Below are positions 36,096-44,212 of a DNA stretch of 64,000 nucleotides, one piece after another. Below the pieces are notes generated by a model. That model was not told the origin of the DNA. It saw nothing but the letters and a program-made list of their open reading frames with translations, and did not search any database. The position numbers were made by a program, and so were the translations under genes. Source of the stretch: Afifellaceae bacterium (GTDB lineage Bacteria > Pseudomonadota > Alphaproteobacteria > Rhizobiales > Afifellaceae); the NCBI GenBank assembly GCA_028281235.1, contig JANQKG010000022.1, positions 1 through 64,000 on the forward strand. The letters run 5' to 3'. The first letter of the stretch is position 1. Each line of letters starts with the position of its first letter.

Positions 36096-36936
36096 CGGCG
36101 CGCTTCCCCTGCCCCAGATCATCCCCATAACCTCGCCTGAAGGCCCGCGGATCGCCGCGTACCGCGATGTGCGCGAGCGCGACCTCGTCGGGCGGCAAGG
36201 CCTGTTCATCGCCGAAGGCGAGGTTGTCGTGCGCGTTCTTCTGCGCTCCACACGCCACGACACGCTGTCGCTGCTGATTGCCGAGAAGCGCGTGCCGGCG
36301 CTTGCCGACGCGCTTGCCGCTTTGCCCGACGACACGCCGGTCTATGCCGCCGCGCAGGACGTGATGGACGCCATCGCCGGCTTTCACATCCATCGTGGCA
36401 TCCTGGCGCTTGGCCGCCCGCGCGCATCGCCCTCCGTCGACGCGCTGCTGGAAGACGCAGCAGACGACGCCTCCGGCGCGCCGGCGCTTGTCGTCATGCT
36501 CGTGGGCCTGGCCAACCACGACAATGTCGGCGGCGTTTTCCGCAACGCCGCCGCCTTCGGCGCGAGCGCCGTGATCCTCGATTCAGAATGCTGCGACCCG
36601 CTTTACCGCAAGGCGATCCGCGTCTCCGTCGGTGCAACGCTTCTGGTGCCCTTCGCGCGGCTGTCGACCGGCGTCGATCCGCTCACGCCTCTCCTCGCGG
36701 CACATTATCAACCGATCGCACTGACCACCGATGGCGCAACGCCCTTGGCGCAAGCAGCAAGGCCGGGGCGTGCTGCGCTGATCTTCGGGCCGGAGGGGTC
36801 CGGGCTGGACGCAGCGCTTGTCACGCGCTGCGACGCGGTGCGTATTGAGATGGCGCCCGGCCTCGATTCCCTCAACGTGGCGACCGCCAGCGGCATCGCA
36901 CTGCACCATTTCGTGTTCGGACAAGCGACGGGTTGA
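36052..36936 (+). CDS. SpoU/TrmH family RNA 2'-O-methyltransferase
   Basis: The 294-residue SPOUT enzyme carries all three knot motifs: LANHDNVGGVFRNAAAFGA, IFGPEGSGL and DSLNVATASGIALHHF. The N-terminal substrate-binding domain begins IPITSPEGPRIAAYRDVRERDL. It methylates ribose in tRNA or rRNA; which site is unknown. The only usable ATG (36052) lies within the DUF2442 gene, a 44-base overlap, so the two are co-transcribed. Confidence 0.87.
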   Translation: MAGSAAVHGNALRADGALPLPQIIPITSPEGPRIAAYRDVRERDLVGRQGLFIAEGEVVVRVLLRSTRHDTLSLLIAEKRVPALADALAALPDDTPVYAAAQDVMDAIAGFHIHRGILALGRPRASPSVDALLEDAADDASGAPALVVMLVGLANHDNVGGVFRNAAAFGASAVILDSECCDPLYRKAIRVSVGATLLVPFARLSTGVDPLTPLLAAHYQPIALTTDGATPLAQAARPGRAALIFGPEGSGLDAALVTRCDAVRIEMAPGLDSLNVATASGIALHHFVFGQATG

Positions 36937-36944
36937 TCACGTTC

Positions 36945-37026
36945 CCCGGATTGCGCTTCGCTCCATCCGGGCTACGAGACTTGCGGCCCACGCCGTAGCC
37001 CGCATGGAGCGCAAGCGAAATGCGGG
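36945..37026. repeat. REP pair (BIME-like), copy 2
   Basis: An inverted REP (36945-36975, CCCGGAT...ATCCGGGCTAC) faces a direct REP (36995-37026, GTAGCCCGCAT...ATGCGGG). It sits between the convergent methyltransferase and asparaginase genes, and the hairpins may end transcription from both. Confidence 0.85.
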
Positions 37027-37044
37027 ATGACAGCCTCGGAAGGA

Positions 37045-38049
37045 TCATCGCCGCGGAAAAACCTCCCCCAATGCCCGCACCGATCCGACGCGCATGCCGC
37101 GATGCGTGAGGACCGGCGCGTCGGTCCACCGGCTGAGCGCATCTGCGTGCTCCGGCAGAAGCCACGCAAGCACCGCCGCCATCGTCGCCTCCGAGCCGCG
37201 GCCATCGCCATCATCGCATTTCAAAGCAACACCGAGACCGAGGTCGGGCAGCGCGCCGCAGAACACACCCTCCGCCCCCGTCTTCACCATCGCCGCACCG
37301 GCCATCATCGTCATCGCGTCCGTGCAGAAGCGCCGCGAGCCGGCGACATAGAACGCGTCAGAAATGGCTGCCTCACGAATACGCCGCGCCGCAGCTGCGC
37401 GATCCGCCGCAAGCCCCTCGCCCGTGCCAAAGCGCGCAAAGCCCTGCGCCAACGCCCTCAGCGGCACCGCATAGGTCGGGACAGAGCACCCATCGGTGCC
37501 GCAATCGCCGGCGCTCAAAGGCGTGCCGGTCACGTCCGACAGCGCCGTCCGCACCTCCCCCTGCATCGGATGCGTCGGCGCAACGTAGCCGCGATGGTCC
37601 CAGCCGCGATGGCAGCACACGGCCAAGAACCCCGCATGCTTGCCGGAACAATTGTTGTGCAGCGCGCTGGGCGTATCACCGCTCTTGACGAGCGCCGCCG
37701 CGGCCTCCGGATCGCCCGGCGCATGCGTGCCACATTCCAGCGCGCCGGCGTCAAGCCCGATCGCGGCAAGCATAGCGGCGACGCCAGCCACATGCGCCGG
37801 CTCCCCGCTATGTGACGACTGAGCGAGCGCCAACTCGCGGGCGCCAAAGCCGAAGGCATCAGCGGCGCCGGATTCCACCAGCGGCAGCGCCTGGATCGCC
37901 TTCACCGCCGAGCGCGGATAGACGGGACGCTCCACGTCGCCAAGCGCCAGCACGGCCTTGCCGTGGGCATCCGCGACGATTAATGCGCCGCGATGGCTGC
38001 TCTCGACGCGGTGACCGCGCATGACCTCGACAAGAACCGGGTTGGCCAT
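37045..38049 (-). CDS. ansA: L-asparaginase II, rhizobial type
   Basis: The enzyme hydrolyses asparagine to aspartate and ammonia. The 334-residue protein belongs to the R. etli AnsA/ReAV class, unrelated to E. coli AnsB. Key parts are visible: SAVK (residues 47-50), SSHSGE around residue 79, NNCSGKHAG (about 132) and CGTDGCS (about 186). In ReAV the cysteines and a lysine of the last two motifs hold zinc next to a Ser-Lys catalytic pair. No signal peptide, so cytoplasmic. Confidence 0.88.
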   Translation of the reverse strand: MANPVLVEVMRGHRVESSHRGALIVADAHGKAVLALGDVERPVYPRSAVKAIQALPLVESGAADAFGFGARELALAQSSHSGEPAHVAGVAAMLAAIGLDAGALECGTHAPGDPEAAAALVKSGDTPSALHNNCSGKHAGFLAVCCHRGWDHRGYVAPTHPMQGEVRTALSDVTGTPLSAGDCGTDGCSVPTYAVPLRALAQGFARFGTGEGLAADRAAAARRIREAAISDAFYVAGSRRFCTDAMTMMAGAAMVKTGAEGVFCGALPDLGLGVALKCDDGDGRGSEATMAAVLAWLLPEHADALSRWTDAPVLTHRGMRVGSVRALGEVFPRR

Positions 38050-38085
38050 CCATATGTCCTAATCAACTGACAGGCCTGAACGAGC

Positions 38086-38192
38086 CTAGAGCATGATCCC
38101 GAAAGTGGACACCGGTTTCCCGCCTTCGCGAGGCCCGCTTCGGCGGGCGAAGCAAGGTCGGATAAGATCATGCTCAAACAAAGAGATAGAGC
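38086..38192. repeat. Mosaic CTAGAGC repeat, copy 2
   Basis: CTAGAGCATGATCCCGAAAG is followed by CCGGTTTCCCGCC, a perfect hairpin GCCCGC-TTCG-GCGGGC, GGATAAGATCATGC and AAACAAAGAGATAGAGC. It closely matches the core of copy 1 but lacks the terminal hairpin. It lies between the divergent asparaginase and DUF3750 genes and so forms both leaders. Confidence 0.8.
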
Positions 38193-38211
38193 CGCGCAAT
38201 CGGGAACCTTC

Positions 38212-38964
38212 ATGCGCCACACCATGAGCAAGATGCTTCTCCTCACTCTGCTTAGCATCGTCGTTTTGTTCGTCGTGCCGGCCGTCATCCACGCAGCCCT
38301 GTGGCTTGCCGAGGATCGCCCGCACTCTTGGCGGAGCGCCGACTGGTCGAGCGCCGGCACGCTGCCGCGCCCCGCTGAGGAACACGACGCATCGATCCGC
38401 ATCATGGCAGCGCGCACCGGCGGCCTGAAGGGCGCTTTTTCCGTGCATTCGTGGTTGGTGCTGAAGCGCGCCGGCGCCGCCTCCTACGACCGCTACGAAG
38501 TTGTCGGCTGGGGAAGCCCCGTGCGGCGCAACGGCCAGCCGCCGGACGGGCGTTGGTATTCCAACGAGCCGCGCGCGATCTATACGCTGAAAGGCCCGGA
38601 CGCGGAGCGGCTCATCCCGGAAGTGGAGCGTGCCATCAGCACTTATCGGTGGTCGGAGCGCGGCACGTATCGGATTTGGCCGGGGCCCAACTCCAACACC
38701 TTCGTCGCTACGATCCTCTCCGCCGTGCCGGAACTTGATGCAGCACTGCCGCCCACGGCGATCGGCCGCGACTATCCGGCCGGCCCGTGGCTGGCGCGCA
38801 CGCCGTCCGGCGGCCTTGCGGTGTCGCTTGGGGGCTTCGCCGGCGCGAAAATCGGCCCGCGCGAGGGCTTTGAGATCAATCTCGGCGGTCTGGTGGCGGG
38901 CGTCCGCTTCAACGATTTCGCCGTTCTGCTGCCTGGCTTCGGTGTGCTGGGCGAGGATTTTTAA
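38212..38964 (+). CDS. DUF3750 family membrane-anchored protein
   Basis: The 250-residue protein has one N-terminal membrane helix (about residues 6-30) and a large soluble domain with the DUF3750 blocks HSWLVLKRAG, YEVVGWG, YRIWPGPNSNTFVA and LPPTAIGRDYP. The block with NSNTF resembles acyl-amide/NlpC-like hydrolase active sites in shape, but activity is unknown. The open frame continues upstream into the mosaic repeat, which is not coding; MRHTMSK at 38212 is the likely start. Confidence 0.8.
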   Translation: MRHTMSKMLLLTLLSIVVLFVVPAVIHAALWLAEDRPHSWRSADWSSAGTLPRPAEEHDASIRIMAARTGGLKGAFSVHSWLVLKRAGAASYDRYEVVGWGSPVRRNGQPPDGRWYSNEPRAIYTLKGPDAERLIPEVERAISTYRWSERGTYRIWPGPNSNTFVATILSAVPELDAALPPTAIGRDYPAGPWLARTPSGGLAVSLGGFAGAKIGPREGFEINLGGLVAGVRFNDFAVLLPGFGVLGEDF

Positions 38965-39002
38965 CACTGGACGGCAGCCTACTGGCTCGACGGTGACCGC
39001 GT

Positions 39003-39083
39003 CCCGGATTACGCTTCGCTTCATCCGGGCTACGAGGCATCGCCATCGTCCGTAGCCAGCATGGAGCGTGAGCGGAATGCGGG
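39003..39083. repeat. REP pair (BIME-like), copy 3
   Basis: An inverted REP (39003-39033) and a direct REP (39052-39083, starting GTAGCCAGCATGG) carry one extra mismatch compared with the other copies. It follows the DUF3750 gene. Confidence 0.8.
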
Positions 39084-39104
39084 GCTCTCTCGCACACCCT
39101 CTCC

Positions 39105-39216
39105 TTTGTCATCCCGGCCGAGCGTAGCGAGGGCCGGGACCCATAACCACCAAAACGGCGTGAGTGTTCATGGGTCCCGGTCTCGGCCTGGCGGCCGAAC
39201 CGGGATGACAAACGAG
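39105..39216. repeat. RPE-type long palindromic repeat, copy 3
   Basis: Outer arms TTTGTCATCCCGG and CCGGGATGACAAA are perfect; inner GGGACCCAT and ATGGGTCCC also pair. With the REP pair just upstream it explains most of the 384-bp gene-free gap before the DNA methyltransferase. The remaining 130 bp up to 39348 hold no recognisable feature except the ribosome-binding site GGAGG. Confidence 0.85.
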
Positions 39217-39348
39217 AAGCGGTGCCCCGGCGCGAGATTCCACTGGATTACCCGTCCGCGACCCGTGCGCTCGGCGCTGGAATGCGGCAGAGTGCGGCCA
39301 AGAATGGGCGCCAGAAGCCGGCGCCACAGACGGGCGGAGGCGTCGCCC

Positions 39349-40254
39349 ATGCTGCAACAGCACGCGACATCCACCAATCGCGTGGCCCGGGCCCGCACCA
39401 AGCGGCCGCGCGTGATCCATATCGGCGACCAGACGATCCATGTCGACGATTGCGTGACCGTGCTCGCCGCCATGCCGGAGAAATCCGTCGACGTGGTGGT
39501 CACCTCGCCGCCCTACAATATCGGGCTGAAATACGCCTCCTACGACGATAATAGCAGCCGGGCGGATTATCTCTCCTGGCTCAAAGATGTCGCGCTGCTT
39601 CTGAAGCGTGTCCTGAAAGACGACGGCTCGTTCTTCCTCAACATTGCGGGCACCAGCTCCGACCCGTGGATCGCGCCGGATGCGGCGGGCGCCATGCGCG
39701 ACGTCTTCCATCTGCAGAACGCCATCATCTGGGTGAAATCTCTCTCGATCGGCGACGACACCTTTGGGCACTTCAAGCCGGTCAACTCAAAGCGCTATCT
39801 CAATCACACGCACGAGCACGTCTTCCACTTCACCAAGGAGGGCAGCACGCCGCTTGACCGCCTGGCCGTGGGCGTGCCGTTCAAGGACAAGTCCAACATC
39901 GCGCGCTGGGGCCACACCGAGGACCGGCGCTGCGCTGGTGATGTGTGGTTCATCCCCTACGAGACGATCCGCTCCAAGTCGCAGCGTGACCACCATCCGA
40001 GCCCCTTCCCCGTGGCGTTGCCGGAGCGCTGCATCAAGCTCGCCGGCTTGCCGAACGCTCGCAGCGGACGGGGCGACTCTAAAGGCAATGCGAATGCAGA
40101 CGCTGCAACGGCTTTCGTCGTGCTCGACCCGTTTCTAGGCATCGGCTCGACGCTCCTTGCCGCGCAGCGGCTTGAGGTGCGCGGTATCGGGATTGAGATC
40201 GATTCCGGCTATGCCGACGCCGCCGCGTGGCGTCTTCGCGAACGGCTGATCTAA
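39349..40254 (+). CDS. Orphan site-specific DNA methyltransferase (beta class)
   Basis: The 301-residue enzyme has the catalytic motif TSPPYNIG (about residue 54) before the AdoMet-binding motif DPFLGIGST (about residue 266), the order of beta-class amino-methyltransferases (N6-adenine or N4-cytosine). The target-recognition region lies between them. It lacks the C-terminal domain of CcrM and its motif IV differs (CcrM has DPPYN), so it is not the GANTC enzyme. No restriction endonuclease gene is adjacent. GGAGG precedes the ATG at 39349. Confidence 0.87.
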   Translation: MLQQHATSTNRVARARTKRPRVIHIGDQTIHVDDCVTVLAAMPEKSVDVVVTSPPYNIGLKYASYDDNSSRADYLSWLKDVALLLKRVLKDDGSFFLNIAGTSSDPWIAPDAAGAMRDVFHLQNAIIWVKSLSIGDDTFGHFKPVNSKRYLNHTHEHVFHFTKEGSTPLDRLAVGVPFKDKSNIARWGHTEDRRCAGDVWFIPYETIRSKSQRDHHPSPFPVALPERCIKLAGLPNARSGRGDSKGNANADAATAFVVLDPFLGIGSTLLAAQRLEVRGIGIEIDSGYADAAAWRLRERLI

Positions 40255-40359
40255 AGCATGATCTTATCCGAAAAGTGGATACCACTTTTCGGATAAGATC
40301 ATGCTCAAACAAAGAGATAGAGCGTTGGAGCGATTCAACGAAACGCGAAAACGCTCTAG
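40253..40359. repeat. Mosaic repeat, copy 3, with 23-bp perfect hairpin
   Basis: Positions 40256-40278 are perfectly complementary to 40282-40304, leaving a 3-nt loop: a 49-nt hairpin that starts 2 bases after the methyltransferase stop. The conserved AAACAAAGAGATAGAGC tail follows, then a hairpin closed by AGAGCGTT and AACGCTCTAG. Unlike copies 1 and 2 it lacks the inserted UUCG hairpin. It lies between convergent genes and could terminate both. Confidence 0.87.
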
Positions 40360-42008
40360 GCAGGCTGAGCCGCGCCGGAACGCGCGTCCGTCGCTGTCGG
40401 TTCAGCCGGGGGCACGGCAAAGATCTCTTCCTCCGCGCGAACGCCCCGCAGTTCGTGCTGGCCGAGCGAACGAAGCTCACCGGGAACGCATTCGGCGAAC
40501 ACGGAAGACGCCAGCACCGGCTCGTTGAGAGACTTGCACATGCCCTCGATGCGCGCGGCCTCATTGACCGCCGGGCCGATCACCGTGAAATCGAGACGCC
40601 CGGACGTTCCGATATTGCCGTAGGTGATGTTGCCGCAATGCAGGCCCGTTCCGAACGCGAGCGGCTGCAGGCCGGCGGCCTCTCGCTCCTCGTTGACGGC
40701 GTCGATCCGCCCCTGCGCATCGCGAACCGCATCAAGCGCCTGTCGGCAGGCGACCGAGCTTGCGCCCTCCGCCCCCTTGATCGGAAATATGGCCAGCACG
40801 GCGTCGCCGATGAACTTCAGCACCTCGCCGCCCTGCTCAATCACCGCACCGGCAACGCTGTCGAAATATTGGTTGAGCGTCGCCAGATAGTCGTCGCGCG
40901 ACAGCGTGTCCGCCAGCGTGGTCGAACGGCGTAGATCGGAGAACCAGATGACGGCATGGATCTCCTCGCCGTCACCCCGCTTCACCGAGCCGTTCATGAC
41001 CCGCTCGCCGGCGCTGCCGCCGAGATAGGTCCGCAACAAGGTGCGCGATGAGAGGCGCTGCGCATGCGTCTCAAGCTGGCGGCCGAGATTGGGCAGAACT
41101 TCGTAAATCTGCCCGAGGTCATGCGTGGAAAATCCGCCGGGCGCGTCCGACACCAGCGTGATGATGTTGATCTGCCCGTCGGAGAAGAGCAGCGGCATCG
41201 CGACGTAATCGGTGGCGCCTTCCTTGAGAAGGTCTTCCAGGATGGGAAAATCGAGCTGCGGATTGGCGCCCTCCAGTCGCCGCCGCACGCCGCCCTGGCC
41301 ATCGATGATGAGAGCAAACGGGCTGTTTAGATATCGTGGATCGTCCAGCGCCTCATGCGGCAGCTGAAACTCACTGACCTCGTCTTGATCGCGCTGCCAC
41401 GTATAGGCCATCCCGAAGAGCTGTGGGTTCAGCGTCCGGATCAAGAGACGCAGCCGCCACAGAGGGAGCCCGTTCTCAACCAACGCCTCGGAGAGCTGCT
41501 GAACGGAATCGCCGAGCGTCTTCGGCCGCCAGGATCGCTGCACCAGCCAGTCGACGAAGGGGTTCGCCTCAGCCGCCGCCTCGTCGCCAGGTTGCTCGAC
41601 CAAGCGTTCACCGCCGACCACCCAGTCATCGATAGCGTCCCAATTGAAGGCCAGATATTCCTTGACCTCCGCCGCCTCGTCATAGGGCTCTTCATAGCTC
41701 CACACGGCGTTCTCAACTGTCTTGCCGCCCGCCTTGATCGTCCAGTAGGAGGCGTCGCCCTTGAACGGGCAGTGCGTCCGATTGCCGGTCTTGGCGAGCA
41801 ACGACATGTCGACATCGTCGCGCGGAAAGTAGAAGACGGAGCGCAGCCGCGTCTCGTGCATGATCAGAACGCGCTTGCTGTCCGCCACGACCTGACCGCC
41901 GACAATGGCCTGGACCCTGTGGCCGCACGGGATGAGAACGACGCGATAGCCGGAATGCACCTCGCTCCGACTGTCTTCGGCTGCAACGGCCTCAACCATT
42001 TGCGCCAT
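40356..42008 (-). CDS. DUF427-adenylate/guanylate cyclase fusion protein
   Basis: The 550-residue protein has three parts. Residues about 20-120 form a DUF427 domain (HETRLRSVFYFPRDDVDMSLL, THCPFKGDASYW, ENAVWSYEEPYD). A middle region of about 200 residues resembles the conserved N-terminal part of a set of alphaproteobacterial cyclases (GLPLWRLRLLIRTLNPQLFG). The C-terminus is a class III cyclase (about 350-520) with metal-binding Asp in WFSDLRRST and FIGDAVLAIF, and IGPAVNEAARIE for the transition state. It is predicted soluble and active. The ATG at 42008 has GAGG upstream. What DUF427 senses is unknown. Confidence 0.87.
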   Translation of the reverse strand: MAQMVEAVAAEDSRSEVHSGYRVVLIPCGHRVQAIVGGQVVADSKRVLIMHETRLRSVFYFPRDDVDMSLLAKTGNRTHCPFKGDASYWTIKAGGKTVENAVWSYEEPYDEAAEVKEYLAFNWDAIDDWVVGGERLVEQPGDEAAAEANPFVDWLVQRSWRPKTLGDSVQQLSEALVENGLPLWRLRLLIRTLNPQLFGMAYTWQRDQDEVSEFQLPHEALDDPRYLNSPFALIIDGQGGVRRRLEGANPQLDFPILEDLLKEGATDYVAMPLLFSDGQINIITLVSDAPGGFSTHDLGQIYEVLPNLGRQLETHAQRLSSRTLLRTYLGGSAGERVMNGSVKRGDGEEIHAVIWFSDLRRSTTLADTLSRDDYLATLNQYFDSVAGAVIEQGGEVLKFIGDAVLAIFPIKGAEGASSVACRQALDAVRDAQGRIDAVNEEREAAGLQPLAFGTGLHCGNITYGNIGTSGRLDFTVIGPAVNEAARIEGMCKSLNEPVLASSVFAECVPGELRSLGQHELRGVRAEEEIFAVPPAEPTATDARSGAAQPA

Positions 42009-42135
42009 GGCTTTGAACCTCATTAACGTCAGCAGATCGCAGCGAACGCCTATATTACCGCCCGCCAGGCTCTATATGGGAGGCGCTCTCGCACAACGAA
42101 AGTGCCCCCGGCCCGATGCTGACAAAAGTCCTCAC

Positions 42136-42675
42136 ATGACCCGTTGCACCTATATCGAAGCGCTTGAACGCCTGGCGCTGCTGCCGCGGCTTGCCGCCTT
42201 CGACCCGCATGTGGCCGGCACACCGCCGCTCGGACTTGATGTGCCATCAAGCGACATCGATGTGCTCTGCCACGCGCCCGACGCCGACCGCTTCGCCGCC
42301 GCCGTTTGGGACGCGTTCGGCGACCAGGCAGGCTTTGCGATGCAGCAATGGAGCCACGGCGAGCGGCCGATCGTTGCGTCTTTTCGTGCGCATGGTTGGA
42401 CGATTGAGCTCTTCGGCCACCCGCGTCCGGTGCGTGAGCAGGCTGGCTGGCGGCATTTCTGCGTTGAGCGGCGGCTCTTAGGCCTCGGCGGCGAGCCCCT
42501 CCGCGCTGCCGTGATCGCGCATCGCCAAGCCGGCCTGAAGACCGAACCGGCCTTCGCTGCGGCGCTGAGGACCGGCGGCGACCCCTACGATACCCTCCTC
42601 GCTCTGGAGCAGCGATCCGATTCGGACTTGGCGAACCTGCTCGCCAGGGCCGGCTTCAGTGACGAACGTGGTTGA
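42136..42675 (+). CDS. DUF4269 family protein (nucleotidyltransferase-like)
   Basis: The 179-residue protein has the DUF4269 pattern: PSSDIDVLC, which resembles the metal-binding DxD of the nucleotidyltransferase fold, then WTIELFGHPRPVREQAGWRHFCVERRLL. Function is unknown. Divergent from the cyclase gene. Confidence 0.8.
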   Translation: MTRCTYIEALERLALLPRLAAFDPHVAGTPPLGLDVPSSDIDVLCHAPDADRFAAAVWDAFGDQAGFAMQQWSHGERPIVASFRAHGWTIELFGHPRPVREQAGWRHFCVERRLLGLGGEPLRAAVIAHRQAGLKTEPAFAAALRTGGDPYDTLLALEQRSDSDLANLLARAGFSDERG

Positions 42676-42860
42676 TCCGGTTCTCCACAATTGAGACCAA
42701 TGTGGCGGCGATCGGTGATGTCCTCATCTTGGCTGAGTTTGAGGCGATCAAGTTATTCACGGCCATACGCGGGCGAGCGCGACGGCTGAGTTAACAAAAG
42801 TTAAACTATTGCGGCGAATCATCTGTGACGTCGGGACAATAGGCACAAGGGGATTCGCCG
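42676..42860. other. Intergenic region upstream of small gene
   Basis: 185 bp. It contains TTAA-CAAAAG-TTAA (42791-42804), which resembles a CtrA box but with a 6-bp rather than 7-bp spacer. Nothing else stands out. Confidence 0.3.
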
Positions 42861-43109
42861 ATGAGCTCGCCCGGTGACGCGCCTGAGGAAAAGAAAACCT
42901 TCCGCGGCTCCAGCCCCAACATTGCGCGGGAGGCCGCCTCACGCTGGCTGCGCGACTTCAGCGCGCACGGGCCTCTCAACATCCGCAGCATCCGCGTCTC
43001 AGAGGCCAACGATGCCTTCGTCGCCACCGTGATCTATTCAGAGGCGACGATCGAGCTCACACCGCGCCATTTCCCCGATTACGTTCCGGCGTCGCAAACA
43101 GCAGCCTGA
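42861..43109 (+). CDS. Small hypothetical protein, 82 aa
   Basis: A short soluble product with an ATG preceded by AAGGGGATT. The sequence has a helical N-terminal half (NIAREAASRWLRDFSAHG) and a beta-rich end (FVATVIYSEATIELT). I do not recognise a family. Convergent with the Gfo/Idh/MocA gene 11 bp downstream. Confidence 0.6.
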   Translation: MSSPGDAPEEKKTFRGSSPNIAREAASRWLRDFSAHGPLNIRSIRVSEANDAFVATVIYSEATIELTPRHFPDYVPASQTAA

Positions 43110-43120
43110 CCATCACCTGA

Positions 43121-44212
43121 TCAGCCCGTCGCCTCCTTCAATTGCGGCGGCGGCTCCACCTCAAGCGTCCGCCCCAGCCGGTCGGACTCAAAGGCCAGAT
43201 CGAGCACGTGCTGAAGCTCGGCGGCGTGCCGAAAACTCGGCTGCCGGTTGTCACCGCTCATCACCGCATCGACAAACTCGCGATAGGTGTTGGGCACGGG
43301 CGGGCACTCCACGTCGCGCCATGTTTGCGTGTGCACGTCTTCGCCCGCACATAGGCGCAGACCCATCTCCTCGCTCTCAAACCAGATTTCGAGCCCGCCC
43401 TTTGATCCGTAGACGGCGACGTTCTGCGCGTTGGCATAGCCGGGCGCCCAGCGCGTCGCGTGCACCAGACCGAGCGCACCGCCGTCGAACTCAAGCGACA
43501 TGACGAAGCTATCGTTGGCGTCGAGCCCGTATTCGCCGATCCGGTCGTTCTCCGCCTTGGCGAACGTCTTCAGCCGGCAGTGAACCGATCCAGGCATCTG
43601 ATCGGCGACAAAGCAGGCGAAGTCGAGGATGTGGATGCCGAGATCGCCGAGCACGCCGCTTGAGCCATGCGCGCTGGAGAGCCGCCAGAGCCAGCGCTCC
43701 TCCGTGCGCCAGTCGCCCCAATGATTGCCGACCAGCCACGAATGCAGAAACGCAGCGTCGATATGCCGGACCGATCCGATCACGCCGTCCTGCACGAGCG
43801 CCCGCGCCTTCTGCATGACCGGCAGGCCCCGATAGCGCAGATTGACCATGTTGACGATGCCACGTCGCTCCACCGCTTCCGTCATCTCCAGCGCGAGAGG
43901 ATAGGTCGGCGCGAGCGGCTTCTCGCACAGGATCGGCTTGCCGGTCTCCACCAGTTTCATGACCGTGGGATGGTGCACCGGGTCCGGCGTGATGTTGGAC
44001 ACGGCATCGAATTCGCCCCAGGCGATCGCTGCATCGAGATCGGTGAAATAGGTGGGAATGTCGTGCTCGGCGCAGAACGCCTTGACGCGCGCTTCGGCGA
44101 TATCGACGGCGGCGACGACGCGGCATTCTTCGATCTCGCCGAAGAAGTGCACGTGCCGCTCAGCCATCGCGCCGGTGCCGAGGATCAGGATGCGGACCGG
44201 AGATGCGCTCAT
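43121..44212 (-). CDS. thuB: Gfo/Idh/MocA oxidoreductase, ThuB-like
   Basis: The NAD(P)-dependent sugar dehydrogenase has 363 residues. The Rossmann motif is [12 protein letters not shown] at the N-terminus; the family motif EKPLAP (residues about 97-102) is present, and the C-terminal part carries the substrate-binding beta sheet. It overlaps the ThuA-like gene by 4 bases. In Sinorhizobium the thuA-thuB pair oxidises trehalose and related disaccharides, but the thuEFGK transporter genes are absent here, so the substrate is open. Confidence 0.8.
   Translation of the reverse strand: MSASPVRILILGTGAMAERHVHFFGEIEECRVVAAVDIAEARVKAFCAEHDIPTYFTDLDAAIAWGEFDAVSNITPDPVHHPTVMKLVETGKPILCEKPLAPTYPLALEMTEAVERRGIVNMVNLRYRGLPVMQKARALVQDGVIGSVRHIDAAFLHSWLVGNHWGDWRTEERWLWRLSSAHGSSGVLGDLGIHILDFACFVADQMPGSVHCRLKTFAKAENDRIGEYGLDANDSFVMSLEFDGGALGLVHATRWAPGYANAQNVAVYGSKGGLEIWFESEEMGLRLCAGEDVHTQTWRDVECPPVPNTYREFVDAVMSGDNRQPSFRHAAELQHVLDLAFESDRLGRTLEVEPPPQLKEATG

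Noticed and set aside
38170-38211. N-terminal extension of the DUF3750 protein
   Set aside because: These codons lie within the conserved repeat core AACAAAGAGAT, also found in non-coding contexts.
39349-40254. CcrM cell-cycle methyltransferase
   Set aside because: Motif IV is TSPPYN rather than DPPYN, and the C-terminal domain of CcrM is missing.
42791-42804. CtrA-like box TTAA-N6-TTAA
   Set aside because: The CtrA consensus needs a 7-bp spacer; here it is 6 bp and the downstream gene is an unknown small protein.
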